A stretch of DNA of 64,000 nucleotides from Polaromonas sp. (GTDB lineage Bacteria > Pseudomonadota > Gammaproteobacteria > Burkholderiales > Burkholderiaceae_C). Below are positions 28,572 to 38,052 of this stretch, piece after piece. Positions within the stretch are counted from its first letter, which is position 1. Every line of letters begins with the position of its first letter. Made by a program: the position numbers and the translations under genes. The DNA lies in the NCBI GenBank assembly GCA_013297865.1, contig JAAFIP010000008.1:1-64000 (forward strand), read 5' to 3'. The notes under the pieces are model-generated. The model was not told the origin of the DNA, did no database searches, and worked only from the letters and a program-made list of their open reading frames with translations.

Positions 28572-30245
28572 ATGAATAACCGCCCCTGGCTTGCGTCCTA
28601 TCCCGAAGGCGTGCCTGCAGATATTGACACCGCCCAGTACAGCTCCCTGGTCGCCCTGATGGAAGAGAGCTTCCAGAAATACGGCAGCCGCGTCGCCTAC
28701 AGCTTCATGGGCAAGGACATCAGTTTCGCCCAGACCGATTCTTTAAGCCGCGCCTTCGCTGCCTACCTGCAGGGCCTGGGCCTGGCCAAAGGCGAGCGCG
28801 TAGCTATCATGATGCCCAACGTGCCGCAATACCCCGTGGTGGTGGCTGCCATCCTGCGTGCGGGCCTGGTGGTGGTGAACGTGAATCCGCTGTACACCCC
28901 GCGCGAGCTCGAGCACCAGCTCAAAGACTCTGGGGCCAAAGCCATTGTGATCATTGAGAACTTTGCCACCACGCTGGAGCAGTGTGTCAAGGCAACGGGT
29001 GTCAAGCATGTGGTGCTGGCGGCCATGGGCGACATGCTGGGCCTGCTCAAGGGCAGCCTGGTCAATTACGTGGTGCGCAATGTAAAAAAGATGGTGCCCA
29101 CCTACAACCTGCCCGGTGCGATCCGCTTTAACCAGGCGATTGCCAAAGGCACCAGCGGCACGCTGAAGAAGCCCGACATCAAGGCCGACGATATCGCTGT
29201 GCTGCAATATACCGGCGGCACCACGGGGGTAAGCAAAGGCGCGGTGCTGCTGCATCGCAACGTGATTGCCAACGTGCTGCAGTCAGAGGCCTGGAACCAG
29301 CCCGCATTGAAGTCCATGGGTAGCGAGCAACCCGTGGGCGTCGTGGCGCTGCCGCTGTACCATATCTTTGCATTCACGGTGAACATGATGCTGGGCATGC
29401 GCCAGGGTGGCAAAGGCATTTTGATTCCCAACCCGCGCGATCTGCCTGCCGTGCTCAAGGAGCTGGCCAAACACAAGATCCACACCTTTCCGGCGGTCAA
29501 CACCCTGTTCAACGGCCTGGCCAACCATCCAGATTTCAATACCGTGGACTGGAGCCATCTGAAAATCTCGGTCGGCGGCGGCATGGCTGTGCAGGGCGCA
29601 GTGGCCAAGCTGTGGCTGGAAAAAACCGGCTGCTCGATCTGCGAAGGCTATGGTCTGTCTGAAACATCGCCCTCAGCCACCTGCAACCCGACCGACAGCA
29701 AGCAGTTCACCGGCACGATTGGCCTGCCCCTTCCCAACACCTCACTCAAATGCCTGGACGACGATGGCAATGAAGTGCCCCTGGGCCAGCCCGGCGAGAT
29801 CGCCATCAAAGGCCCGCAGGTTATGGCTGGCTACTGGCAGCGCCCCGATGAAACCGCCAAGGTCATGACGCCCGATGGCTATTTCAAAACCGGCGACATC
29901 GGTATCATGGACGAGCGCGGCTACTTCAAGATCGTGGACCGCAAAAAAGACATGGTGCTGGTCAGCGGCTTCAACGTCTACCCCAACGAAGTGGAAGACG
30001 TGGTGGCGCAGATGCCGGGCGTCATGGAGTGTGCGGTGGTCGGTGTGGCCGACGAGAAAACGGGCGAGGCCGTCAAGCTGGTGATCGTGAAAAAAGACCA
30101 GGCACTGACCGAAGCCCAGGTGCGCGAGTACTGCCGCGCCAACCTGACGGGTTACAAGCAACCCAAGGTGATCGAGTTCCGCACCGATATGCCCAAAACC
30201 CCGGTAGGCAAAATCCTGCGCCGTGAATTGCGCGACAAGAAATAA
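28572..30245 (+). CDS. fadD: Long-chain fatty acid-CoA ligase
   Basis: 557 residues. An AMP-forming acyl-CoA synthetase activating fatty acids for beta-oxidation. It has the P-loop YTGGTTGVSKGA near residue 214, EGYGLSETSP near residue 358, and YFKTGDIGIMDERGYFKIVD plus the C-terminal Lys in TPVGKILRREL. ATG 28572 has TTGGAGAT upstream. A TTG five codons earlier is less likely. It is a single transcription unit between two terminators. Confidence 0.93.
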   Translation: MNNRPWLASYPEGVPADIDTAQYSSLVALMEESFQKYGSRVAYSFMGKDISFAQTDSLSRAFAAYLQGLGLAKGERVAIMMPNVPQYPVVVAAILRAGLVVVNVNPLYTPRELEHQLKDSGAKAIVIIENFATTLEQCVKATGVKHVVLAAMGDMLGLLKGSLVNYVVRNVKKMVPTYNLPGAIRFNQAIAKGTSGTLKKPDIKADDIAVLQYTGGTTGVSKGAVLLHRNVIANVLQSEAWNQPALKSMGSEQPVGVVALPLYHIFAFTVNMMLGMRQGGKGILIPNPRDLPAVLKELAKHKIHTFPAVNTLFNGLANHPDFNTVDWSHLKISVGGGMAVQGAVAKLWLEKTGCSICEGYGLSETSPSATCNPTDSKQFTGTIGLPLPNTSLKCLDDDGNEVPLGQPGEIAIKGPQVMAGYWQRPDETAKVMTPDGYFKTGDIGIMDERGYFKIVDRKKDMVLVSGFNVYPNEVEDVVAQMPGVMECAVVGVADEKTGEAVKLVIVKKDQALTEAQVREYCRANLTGYKQPKVIEFRTDMPKTPVGKILRRELRDKK

Positions 30246-30267
30246 GCCATCCGGTGACTGACTCCAC

Positions 30268-30297
30268 AAAATAGCGGCACATAGCCGCTATTTTTTT
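30268..30297 (+). terminator. Rho-independent terminator after fadD
   Basis: AAATAGCGGC-ACATA-GCCGCTATTTTTTT. The T-tract and GCTATT are also the left arm of the family 1 repeat that follows, so repeat and terminator are fused. It can also act for the convergent PIN gene. Confidence 0.9.
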
Positions 30298-30336
30298 AAT
30301 AGCTGCTCCCGCGATATTCTATTGGCCTGGAGGCCT
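30287..30336 (-). repeat. Family 1 dispersed repeat, copy 6
   Basis: Minus strand order: GGCCTCCAGGCC hairpin, AATAGAATATCGCGGGAGCA, GCTATTAAAAAAATAGC. It lies between convergent fadD and the PIN gene and shares bases with the fadD terminator. Confidence 0.9.
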
Positions 30337-30344
30337 AAAACCCT

Positions 30345-30782
30345 TTAAATGGCGTGCTCAGAGACGGCTGGAGCCCATTGCGCAGCCACTTGCACACCCA
30401 GGCCCACCAGGCGCTTGCGCATGCTCAGCACCGCCTTGTCCTTGCTGATCAGGCTGGCGCGGTGCTGCACGGCCAGGTCAATGAATTTCTGGTCGTCTTC
30501 GTCTTTGCACACAAACACTGCGCGAGCTGCGCTGTGCATGATCTGTGCATGCGCATCAAACAGCGCCAGCACCTGCGCAGCAGTGACATGGTAGAAAGCC
30601 ATGCGTGGCTGCAGATGGCTGTAGGCCAGTACGCGTTCGAGCTCATCGCGCATGACCTGGGTGCTGATCCATTGCACGGTGCCGCCCTGCAGGCTCTGGC
30701 GCAGCGCAGTGCAGCGCGGGTCATTGAAAATAAACAGGTCCAAAACGATATTGGTGTCCAGCACCACGCGCCGCACACTCAC
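30345..30782 (-). CDS. PIN-domain putative RNase, orphan toxin type
   Basis: 145 residues. PIN-fold acid residues are visible in VVLDTNIVLD (Asp9), RDELERVL and CKDEDDQKFID. It fits the COG1569 group of putative PIN-family toxins. No antitoxin gene lies next to it. Instead its start overlaps the stop of an RNA methyltransferase gene by four bases on the same strand. It may be a housekeeping or RNA-processing nuclease, not a toxin. Confidence 0.82.
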   Translation of the reverse strand: MSVRRVVLDTNIVLDLFIFNDPRCTALRQSLQGGTVQWISTQVMRDELERVLAYSHLQPRMAFYHVTAAQVLALFDAHAQIMHSAARAVFVCKDEDDQKFIDLAVQHRASLISKDKAVLSMRKRLVGLGVQVAAQWAPAVSEHAI

Positions 30783-32005
30783 TGCGCTGCGCCTGGCTGT
30801 ACGGCAGCTTTGTCGGCAGGCTGTACGCGCCGGCCTTGGATGTCAAATTTGAAAAGGCGGCATTCGATAGGACCGTTCCACATCGGTACGCGGCGTGACT
30901 CCTTCAGGCGCATGCGGCCCGGCAGCTTCATATCAGGTGCCAGAATCCACGCGGTCCAGCCGTCGAAATGGCTTTTCCAGTGCGTGGCCAGCTGCACAAA
31001 AAAGTCTTCGGTATCGGCCGTTTGCTGCGTGCCTGCCACACCGCGTACTTCAATGCGCTCACCATAGGGCGGGTTGATCATCATCACGGGCTTGTGCTCG
31101 GTGCTGCAAGGCGGCATGCGCTGCAAGGCATCGCCGCCGCGCAATTGCAGCGCATGGGCAACCCCCGCGCGCTCGGCATTGCGCTGGGCAAAATCCACCA
31201 TGCGGTGCGCCACATCGCTGCCAAAAATCGTGATCTCCTGTGCGTTGGCAGGGCCTGTGACAGCGGCCTCAGCCGCCTGCTGGTGGATAGGCTCCCACAC
31301 ATGCTTTTGAAACGGCAGATAGCGTTCAAAGGCAAACGGCCGCTGCAGGCCCGGCGCGATATTCAGCGCCATCTGCGCAGCCTCCACCGCGATGGTGCCG
31401 CTGCCGCAGCAGGGGTCGTACAGCGGCTGCTCAGGGCTCCAGCCGCTGGCGGCCAGCATGGCGGCGGCCAGGGTTTCTTTCAGCGGCGCGTCCCCCTTGT
31501 CCTGGCGCCAGCCGCGCTTGAACAGGGGCTCGCCACTGGTGTCGATGTACAACGTGACGCTGTCGGTGTTCAGGTGCGCGTGCACATGCACATGCGGCCA
31601 GTGGGTGTCTACATCTGGCCTGGCACCCGACTTGTGGCGAAAGCGGTCGGCGATTGCGTCTTTGATGGTGAGGGCGGCAAAGTTCAGGCTTTTGAGCGGG
31701 CTGTGCTGGGAGGTGATGTCGATTTTGAAAGTGTTCTTGTTGGTGAACCACAGCTCCCAGGCTACGTCACTGGCGGCGTCGTAGAGGTCTTTTTCGTTGC
31801 GGTAAGGCCGGTGCTGCAGCTGTACCATCACGCGCACTGCCAGCCGACTCCACAGGTTGAGCTGCATCACATCGCGCCAGCTACCCTCCATCATCACCCC
31901 GCCGCGCAGCACACTGACAGGTTGCTTGGTGATGCCGTGCACCTCATGGCCCAGCAGCTCTTCCACGCCTGCAGCGCAGGGCAAGAATAATTGGAGATGG
32001 TTCAT
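30779..32005 (-). CDS. THUMP-domain class I RNA methyltransferase (RlmL N-terminal-like)
   Basis: 408 residues. An N-terminal ferredoxin-like/THUMP domain to about residue 150 precedes a Rossmann methyltransferase domain with LYDPCCGSGTIAVEAA and the catalytic NPPYGER motif of N2-guanine or N6-adenine methylases. COG0116 proteins methylate 23S rRNA (RlmL m2G2445) or a related site. Start MNHLQLFLPC at 32005 is chosen by homology. It lies eight bases from rpoN and overlaps the PIN gene. Confidence 0.9.
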   Translation of the reverse strand: MNHLQLFLPCAAGVEELLGHEVHGITKQPVSVLRGGVMMEGSWRDVMQLNLWSRLAVRVMVQLQHRPYRNEKDLYDAASDVAWELWFTNKNTFKIDITSQHSPLKSLNFAALTIKDAIADRFRHKSGARPDVDTHWPHVHVHAHLNTDSVTLYIDTSGEPLFKRGWRQDKGDAPLKETLAAAMLAASGWSPEQPLYDPCCGSGTIAVEAAQMALNIAPGLQRPFAFERYLPFQKHVWEPIHQQAAEAAVTGPANAQEITIFGSDVAHRMVDFAQRNAERAGVAHALQLRGGDALQRMPPCSTEHKPVMMINPPYGERIEVRGVAGTQQTADTEDFFVQLATHWKSHFDGWTAWILAPDMKLPGRMRLKESRRVPMWNGPIECRLFKFDIQGRRVQPADKAAVQPGAAQ

Positions 32006-32013
32006 GGCAGGTC

Positions 32014-33585
32014 TTACAAGGCTTTGCGTAAATGGGTGGGCGCGATACGCAAGGCTTCGCGGTATTTGGCAACAGTGCGGCGCGCACATTCTATGCCTTG
32101 CTCCTTGAGCATGTCGGCAATGGCGCTGTCGGACAGTGGTTTTTTGCGGTCTTCGGCAGCGATGAACTGCTGGATCAGGGCGCGCACGGCCGTGCTGGAC
32201 GCATTGCCACCGGTCTCGGTGTTCAGCCCCGAGCCAAAAAAGTATTTCAGCTCGAAGGTGCCAAACGGCGTGGCCATGTATTTGGCCGTGGTCACGCGGC
32301 TGATGGTGGACTCGTGCAGGCCCAGCTCGTCAGCGATCTCGCGCAGCACCAGCGGGCGCATGGCCAGCGCGCCGTGGGCGAAAAAATTGCGCTGCCGCTC
32401 GACAATCGCATTGCTCACGCGCAATATGGTGTCAAAGCGCTGCTGGATGTTTTTGATGAACCAGCGCGCTTCCTGCAAGCGGCCCTGCAGCGCAGCGTGG
32501 CTGTCAGACTTGCCGCCCTTGAGGGCCTGGGCATAGATGTCATGCACCTTCAGGCGTGGCATCACGGTGGGATTGAGCTGGGCCCTGAACTTGATCTGCG
32601 AGCCCCGTCCCTGGCTGACCACAATCACATCGGGCACGATGATGTTGCGCTCCAGGTCGGCAAACTGGCGGCCAGGCTTGGGGTCCAGGCGGGAGATCAG
32701 GGCAATGGCTGCCTTGATGTCGTCGATACTGCAATGGCACAGCGCCGCCAGCCGCTTGGTGTCGCGCTTGGCCAGCAGGTCCAGCGGCTGCGCACAGATG
32801 GCCAAGGCCTCCGTGCGGGCTGCGGTGTGCGCGGGCAGGGCCTGCAGCTGCAGGCTCAGGCATTCGCTGAGGCCGCGCGCGCCAATGCCCGCGGGCTCCA
32901 TATGGTGCAGCAGGCGCACAGCCAGCTCAAAGCGTTGCACCAGCTCCTGCACGTCTTCCAGTGTGGTGGCACCCAGGCTCTCGGCCAGGTCTTCAAAATC
33001 GTCTTCCAGATAGCCATCGTCGTTGAGTGATTCGATCAGAAACATCAGCGCGGCACGGTCCTCATCGGACAGGCGCAGGCCCAGCGCCTGGCGGTGCAGG
33101 TGGTCTTGCAGGCTGGTGTGCTCGGCGCTCAGCGTGGTGGCATCGGTATCGTCAGAGGCTTCGTTGTTGGAGGTGCGCGCTGGCGCGTCATTGCCCCACT
33201 CGGCATCATCCGCAGCCACTTCGTAGCTGCCTTCGCCTTCCCAGTCGTCGATGCTGCCGGTATCGGCCGGGCTGTCGGTGGCGCTGTCAGCTTCTGCAGT
33301 TTTCTCGCTGGTGGTGCTCGTGGTGCTGGCTGCCCCGTCCCATTCAAATTCATCGGCACGTTCAGCCTGCACACTGGCCTGCTCCTGCTGCACGCGCTCG
33401 GCCTGCAGCACCTCTTCGTAGCTTTGCTCTGCGCTGTCCTGCTCCAGAAACGGGTTGTCCTGCAGCATCTGCTCAATCTCCTGCGCCAGCTCCAGCGTGG
33501 ACAGCTGCAGCAGACGGATCGATTGCTGCAGCTGCGGTGTGAGCGCAAGATGCTGGGAGACGCGAAGGCTTAGGCCCTGTTTCAT
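32014..33585 (-). CDS. rpoN: RNA polymerase sigma-54 factor
   Basis: 523 residues. Region I is Gln/Leu-rich (LALTPQLQQSIRLLQLSTLE), followed by an acidic region II (residues about 60-170), the core-binding domain, and the C-terminal RpoN box ARRTVAKYRE that reads the -24 element. Directs nitrogen, motility and other enhancer-dependent promoters. It sits directly after lptA-lptB, the usual order in proteobacteria, but hpf and ptsN are replaced by the RNA methyltransferase and PIN genes. Confidence 0.97.
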   Translation of the reverse strand: MKQGLSLRVSQHLALTPQLQQSIRLLQLSTLELAQEIEQMLQDNPFLEQDSAEQSYEEVLQAERVQQEQASVQAERADEFEWDGAASTTSTTSEKTAEADSATDSPADTGSIDDWEGEGSYEVAADDAEWGNDAPARTSNNEASDDTDATTLSAEHTSLQDHLHRQALGLRLSDEDRAALMFLIESLNDDGYLEDDFEDLAESLGATTLEDVQELVQRFELAVRLLHHMEPAGIGARGLSECLSLQLQALPAHTAARTEALAICAQPLDLLAKRDTKRLAALCHCSIDDIKAAIALISRLDPKPGRQFADLERNIIVPDVIVVSQGRGSQIKFRAQLNPTVMPRLKVHDIYAQALKGGKSDSHAALQGRLQEARWFIKNIQQRFDTILRVSNAIVERQRNFFAHGALAMRPLVLREIADELGLHESTISRVTTAKYMATPFGTFELKYFFGSGLNTETGGNASSTAVRALIQQFIAAEDRKKPLSDSAIADMLKEQGIECARRTVAKYREALRIAPTHLRKAL

Positions 33586-33599
33586 AGGGACAGCCTGGA

Positions 33600-34415
33600 T
33601 TACATCCGGAAATGTTCGCCCAGATATACACGGCGTACATCGGGGTTGTCGACAATTTCTGCAGGTGTGCCCGAGGCCAGTACATGGCCGTCGCTGATGA
33701 TGTAGGCGTGGTCGCAGATGCCCAGCGTTTCACGCACATTGTGGTCGGTGATCAGCACGCCGATACCGCGTGATTTCAGAAAGCCAATGATGCGCTGGAT
33801 TTCAATCACCGCAATCGGGTCGATACCGGCAAATGGCTCATCGAGCAAGATGAACTGAGGGTCTGTAGCCAGTGCGCGGGCAATCTCCACCCGGCGGCGC
33901 TCGCCGCCCGACAGCGCGGGTGCGGGCGAGTCATGCAGCTGCTCGACGCGCAGGTCCTTGAGCAGTGCCTGCAGGCGGCTTTCAATATCGGCTTTGGCCA
34001 GCGGCTTGCCGCTGGCGTCGCGCTGCAGCTCCAGCACGGCGCGCACATTCTCGGCCACGGTGAGCTTGCGAAAGATCGACGCTTCCTGGGGCAGATAGCT
34101 CAGGCCCAGGCGAGAGCGGCGGTGGATAGGCAGGCGCTCGATCCGCTGGTCATTGATCGTGATCTGGCCCGCATCGGCGCGCACCAAGCCTACGATCATG
34201 TAAAACGAGGTGGTTTTGCCTGCACCGTTGGGGCCAAGCAAACCTACCACCTCGCCCTGCGAGACCGACAGCGACACGTCCTTGACCACTTTGCGCGCGC
34301 CATAGGATTTCTGCAGCCCCTGGGCAACCAATTGCTGCGCGCTGCCGATGCTGTTGCGCAGGCTTGCTGGAGCGCTCTCCTGCACGCCCAGCACTGCTGC
34401 CGCGTCAGCCCTCAC
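33600..34415 (-). CDS. lptB: LPS export ABC transporter ATPase
   Basis: 271 residues. Walker A GLLGPNGAGKTT, signature LSGGERRRVEIARAL, Walker B FILLDEPFAGIDP and the switch His in ITDHNVRETL. It powers transport of LPS from the inner membrane with LptFGC. The GTG start at 34415 overlaps the lptA stop (GTGA). The N-terminus has about 28 residues before the ABC fold, so a later start is possible. Confidence 0.95.
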   Translation of the reverse strand: MRADAAAVLGVQESAPASLRNSIGSAQQLVAQGLQKSYGARKVVKDVSLSVSQGEVVGLLGPNGAGKTTSFYMIVGLVRADAGQITINDQRIERLPIHRRSRLGLSYLPQEASIFRKLTVAENVRAVLELQRDASGKPLAKADIESRLQALLKDLRVEQLHDSPAPALSGGERRRVEIARALATDPQFILLDEPFAGIDPIAVIEIQRIIGFLKSRGIGVLITDHNVRETLGICDHAYIISDGHVLASGTPAEIVDNPDVRRVYLGEHFRM

Positions 34416-35041
34416 TTGCGTTCTCCACCGATGGCCGTGCTGGGGCGCAGCGAGGCGGGCGGGGCCACCGTGCTGGGGGCAGACGCTGCCGCCTTGGGCG
34501 TGATCATGGTGCGGATGCGCCCGGTGGGGTTGCTGGGCGAGGCGTTGGCAGCGCCGCCAATGACGTTGAACACATCGGTCACGTTGTCATACACAATCTG
34601 GCTGCCCGTGGTCTCGTCGTTGATGCTGCTGCCTTTGTAGCGGCGGATCACGGCATTTTTGCTGAAGGTGACGGTATCTGCTTTGCCGTCGTAGTAAATC
34701 GTCTCGGCTTCGCCTTCGATCCACTCGTCAGGCACATCGCGTTTTTGCCGGAAAAAAGCCCGCTTGCCGCCTTTTTCTGTAGCCGTACCAAACTGGAAGC
34801 CTTCGGCATCCTGGCGCACATCCACTTGCGCACCACGGATGATGATGGTGCCTTTGGTGATCACCACATTGCCCGTGAACACGCTGGTTTGTTTCAAATC
34901 GTCGTAGCGCAGGGCGTCGGCCTCGGCATTGATAGGCTTGTTCTTGTCAGCCTTTTCGGCCCAGGCAGCGCTGCTGCACAGGCCTGCCATCAAGAGGGCT
35001 ACAGAGAGGAGGCGAAAGGGGGTAGAGCGGGGTGTATACAT
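34412..35041 (-). CDS. lptA: LPS transport periplasmic protein
   Basis: 209 residues. A signal peptide (FRLLSVALLMAGLCSSAAWA) is followed by the beta-jellyroll OstA domain (INAEADALRYDDLKQTSVFT, GNVVITKGTIIIRG). It forms the periplasmic bridge carrying LPS to LptDE. The C-terminal Ala/Pro tail is likely disordered. lptC is not visible upstream of it in this window: the next gene is an unknown secreted protein. Confidence 0.94.
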   Translation of the reverse strand: MYTPRSTPFRLLSVALLMAGLCSSAAWAEKADKNKPINAEADALRYDDLKQTSVFTGNVVITKGTIIIRGAQVDVRQDAEGFQFGTATEKGGKRAFFRQKRDVPDEWIEGEAETIYYDGKADTVTFSKNAVIRRYKGSSINDETTGSQIVYDNVTDVFNVIGGAANASPSNPTGRIRTMITPKAAASAPSTVAPPASLRPSTAIGGERK

Positions 35042-35166
35042 GGCGGCATGAATCTTGCTGCCCCCATTGTAGTCGCCAGTTTTAAGGCTGTGCGCCTAAC
35101 TGGCTATCAACGTAGCAATGGCTACGCAAGCCGGCCCAAGCGCGGTGCCTGGGCTGCACCTGCGGC

Positions 35167-35628
35167 TCAGCGCGTCAGCGCCACCAAGCGCTGCGCTACC
35201 CCGCTCACGCGCAGCTCTACCAGCTCGCCGCCTACCCGCAGTGGCGGAAAGCTTACCGCTTCCACGGTCAATGGCGCGGCGCCAGCGGAGATGGCTGGCG
35301 CTGCGCTTTTGCCACCGGCTGCGCTGTCCTCCCCTTTGGCCAGGGCCTGGTTGCCGTTACAACTGGAGAGCAAGGCCGGGCTGCTGATGCGCACTTGCTT
35401 CACACCCGCCAGCGCGGCTTTGTCAGACGATGCTACGCGCTTGCCTGCAGCATCCAACAGCTCGATCCCGCGGGCCTGCGGTGCCCAGCGCTGGTTGGCA
35501 TCCAGGCGACCGGCCAGGATGCACTGCATCTCGGGGGTGGCAGTTTGGGCTGCGGCAGACAGGCTGACGCAGGCCGTGGCCAGCGCGATAGCGCAGCAGG
35601 CCCAGGATGGATTGAAAAATTTCACCAT
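35167..35628 (-). CDS. Secreted hypothetical protein
   Basis: 153 residues with a signal peptide (WACCAIALATACVSLSAAAQ) and a mature part with two Cys (EMQCIL, LLSSCNG). No family recognised. ATG 35628 follows an excellent AGGAGC. It is upstream of lptA on the same strand with a 125-base gap and may be a separate unit. Confidence 0.75.
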   Translation of the reverse strand: MVKFFNPSWACCAIALATACVSLSAAAQTATPEMQCILAGRLDANQRWAPQARGIELLDAAGKRVASSDKAALAGVKQVRISSPALLSSCNGNQALAKGEDSAAGGKSAAPAISAGAAPLTVEAVSFPPLRVGGELVELRVSGVAQRLVALTR

Positions 35629-35743
35629 AAAAGCTCCTCAACACGGTAGAAAACGCTTGGCACAACCACTTGGAGGCCCATGCGTCAAGACAGGTTCAGT
35701 GTAGGTGGCCTGGTGGCTGCCCACAATCCCATGAATATGTCAT

Positions 35744-36646
35744 TCAGGCCGTCAGCCTTTGTAACGCCTCGCGGTATTTGCCTGCGGTGTTGTCAATCAC
35801 CTGCGCTGGCAAGGCGGGCGCTGGGGCGGTTTTGCCCCAGGGTTTGCCGTTGACTTGGGCGCTCTCAAGCCAGTCGCGCACAAACTGCTTGTCATAGCTG
35901 GGCGGGTTGCTGCCCTCGCTATAGGTTTCCAGCGGCCAAAAGCGTGAGCTGTCGGGCGTGAGCACCTCGTCCATCAGGGTCAGCGTGCCATCGGCGTCCA
36001 GACCAAACTCAAACTTGGTGTCAGCAATGATGATGCCCTTGGTCAGCGCGAAGGCTGCGGCCTCTTTGTAAATGGCAATACTGATGGCCTTGATCTTTGC
36101 GGCCAGCTCAGCGCCCACCACAGCCACCACCTGCTCGTAGGAGATATTTTCGTCATGCTCGCCCACAGCGGCTTTGGCAGCGGGTGTGAAGATCGGCTCG
36201 GGCAGCTTGGACGCGTTTTTCAGGCCCGCAGGCAGCGGCACGCCGCACACCGACTGGCTCTGCTGGTATTCAGCCCAGCCGCTACCGGCCAGATAGCCGC
36301 GCACCACGGCTTCGACGGGCAGGGGCTTCAAGCGCTTGACCAGCATGGCGCGGTCTTTGACCTGCGGTTTTTCCGCCTCGGTCACCACGCTCTCTGGGGC
36401 TTCACCCGTCAGGTGGTTAGGGCAGATATGCCCCAGCTTGGCAAACCAGAACAGCGCCATCTGCGTGAGCAGCGCGCCCTTGCCCGGAATCGGTTCGCCC
36501 ATGATCACATCAAAGGCGCTCAGGCGGTCGCTGGCGATCATGAGGATGCGGTCATGGCCCACCGCGTAGTTGTCACGCACCTTGCCACGGGCGAGCAGGG
36601 GCAAAGAGGCAATATGGGAGGTGTGCAGGGAGGAAGCAGAGGTCAC
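35744..36646 (-). CDS. purC: SAICAR synthetase
   Basis: Purine synthesis step joining aspartate to CAIR. 300 residues, the long form common in beta-proteobacteria and yeast. It has [31 protein letters not shown] at the N-terminus, and [10 protein letters not shown] and [12 protein letters not shown]. The start is a GTG at 36646, with no ATG before the conserved core and only a weak Shine-Dalgarno. Confidence 0.95.
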   Translation of the reverse strand: MTSASSLHTSHIASLPLLARGKVRDNYAVGHDRILMIASDRLSAFDVIMGEPIPGKGALLTQMALFWFAKLGHICPNHLTGEAPESVVTEAEKPQVKDRAMLVKRLKPLPVEAVVRGYLAGSGWAEYQQSQSVCGVPLPAGLKNASKLPEPIFTPAAKAAVGEHDENISYEQVVAVVGAELAAKIKAISIAIYKEAAAFALTKGIIIADTKFEFGLDADGTLTLMDEVLTPDSSRFWPLETYSEGSNPPSYDKQFVRDWLESAQVNGKPWGKTAPAPALPAQVIDNTAGKYREALQRLTA

Positions 36647-36675
36647 AGAAACTCACTTAACCAGATCAAAGCCAT

Positions 36676-36706
36676 GAAAAAAGCCCAGTGCAATGCACCG
36701 GGCTTT
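36676..36706 (-). terminator. Rho-independent terminator after fba
   Basis: On the minus strand, AAAGCCCGGTGCA-TT-GCACTGGGCTTT followed by TTT. It sits 39 bases after the fba stop and separates it from purC. Confidence 0.88.
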
Positions 36707-36744
36707 GAATTATCGCAGCTTGCGCCGTGCGCGCTGACCTACGA

Positions 36745-37809
36745 TCAGTGCACCACCTGGGCCAACTCGCCCTTGGCGTACTGGCTGGCCACCACATGCA
36801 GGCTGTGGCCTTTGATCTTGCTGGCCTGGCTGCTGCAGCCAAACTCGACATAGCGCTGTTTGCAGATGGCCTGGGCGGCGGCGCGGGCGGGCTTGAGCCA
36901 TTCGCGGGCATCGAATTTATCGGGGTTCTCGGCCAGAAACTTGCGTACCGCTGCCGTCATGGCCAGGCGGATATCCGTGTCGATGTTGATCTTGCGCACG
37001 CCAAACTTGATGGCTTTCTGGATCTCTTCCACCGGCACGCCATAGGTCTCTTTCATCTTGCCGCCATATTGGTTGATGACGGCCAGCAGGTCTTGCGGCA
37101 CGCTGGAGCTGCCGTGCATCACCAGGTGGGTGTTGGGCAGGCGGCGGTTGATCTCCATGATGCGGTCAATCGCCAGAATGTCGCCGGTGGGCTTGCGGGT
37201 GAACTTGTAAGCGCCATGGCTGGTGCCAATGGCAATGGCCAGTGCGTCCAACTGCGTCTTTTTGACAAAATCGGCGGCCTGCTCGGGGTCGGTCAGCAGC
37301 TGCTCGCGCGTCATGGTGGCATCGGTGCCGTGGCCGTCTTCCTTGTCGCCCTTCATGGTCTCCAGGCTGCCCAGGCAGCCCAGCTCGCCTTCCACCGTCA
37401 CACCCAGCTTGTGGGCCATGTCCACCACCTGGCGGGTGACCTGCACGTTGTAGTCGTAGCTGGCAATGGTTTTGCCATCGGCCTCCAGGCTGCCGTCCAT
37501 CATCACCGAGCTAAAGCCCAGGTCGATCGCGCCTTGGCATACAGCGGGGTTTTGGCCATGGTCTTGGTGCATGACCAGGGGGATGTGGGGGTACTGCTCG
37601 ATAGCCGCCTGGATCAGGTGTTTGATGAACGCCTCGCCCGCATATTTGCGCGCTCCAGCGCTGGCCTGCAAAATGACGGGAGCGCCCACTTCGTCTGCAG
37701 CGGCCATCACTGCTTGCACCTGCTCCAGGTTATTGACGTTGAAGGCCGGAATGCCGTAGCCGTTGACAGCTGCGTGGTCGAGCAGCTCACGCATGGAGAC
37801 GAGTGCCAT
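36745..37809 (-). CDS. fba: Fructose-bisphosphate aldolase, class II
   Basis: 354 residues, zinc-dependent aldolase of glycolysis and gluconeogenesis. It has the HQDHGQNP zinc-binding motif near residue 81, [11 protein letters not shown], and the GTSHGAYKF signature. The length matches the Calvin-type class IIB group of beta-proteobacteria. Its upstream region holds a 22-bp imperfect palindrome and a family 1 repeat. Confidence 0.96.
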   Translation of the reverse strand: MALVSMRELLDHAAVNGYGIPAFNVNNLEQVQAVMAAADEVGAPVILQASAGARKYAGEAFIKHLIQAAIEQYPHIPLVMHQDHGQNPAVCQGAIDLGFSSVMMDGSLEADGKTIASYDYNVQVTRQVVDMAHKLGVTVEGELGCLGSLETMKGDKEDGHGTDATMTREQLLTDPEQAADFVKKTQLDALAIAIGTSHGAYKFTRKPTGDILAIDRIMEINRRLPNTHLVMHGSSSVPQDLLAVINQYGGKMKETYGVPVEEIQKAIKFGVRKINIDTDIRLAMTAAVRKFLAENPDKFDAREWLKPARAAAQAICKQRYVEFGCSSQASKIKGHSLHVVASQYAKGELAQVVH

Positions 37810-37838
37810 AAAAATCCTCAGAAGTGGTTAGCGGGCAG

Positions 37839-37860
37839 TTGGTAACTGGGTGGTAACCAA
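37839..37860. promoter_or_regulatory. Imperfect palindrome in the fba leader
   Basis: TTGGTAAC-TGGGTG-GTAACCAA: eight-base arms with one mismatch. It also reads as a direct repeat of GGTAAC eleven bases apart. It lies 30 bases before the fba start. A related TGTACCTTGGTTACA is at 38002-38016, further upstream. No regulator is identified. Confidence 0.4.
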
Positions 37861-37926
37861 GTATTTTAACGGCAGGATGGGGCGTGCCTTGTACGACCTC
37901 AGGACCCCTGTTTTAGTAGTCTTTTA

Positions 37927-37975
37927 GGCCGCCAGGCCAATAGAATATCGCGGGAGCAGCTATTAAATAAATAGC
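37927..37975 (+). repeat. Family 1 dispersed repeat, copy 7 (best-formed)
   Basis: GGCCGCCAGGCC hairpin, AATAGAATATCGCGGGAGCA, then GCTATTAAATAAATAGC palindrome. This copy shows both terminal palindromes intact and serves as the reference form. It lies between pyk and fba. Confidence 0.92.
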
Positions 37976-38052
37976 ATTTGTATTTACCCAAGATCACCAA
38001 ATGTACCTTGGTTACATGCCTGTTACGCCCCCGGCAGGCTTGCCGTGGTGCT

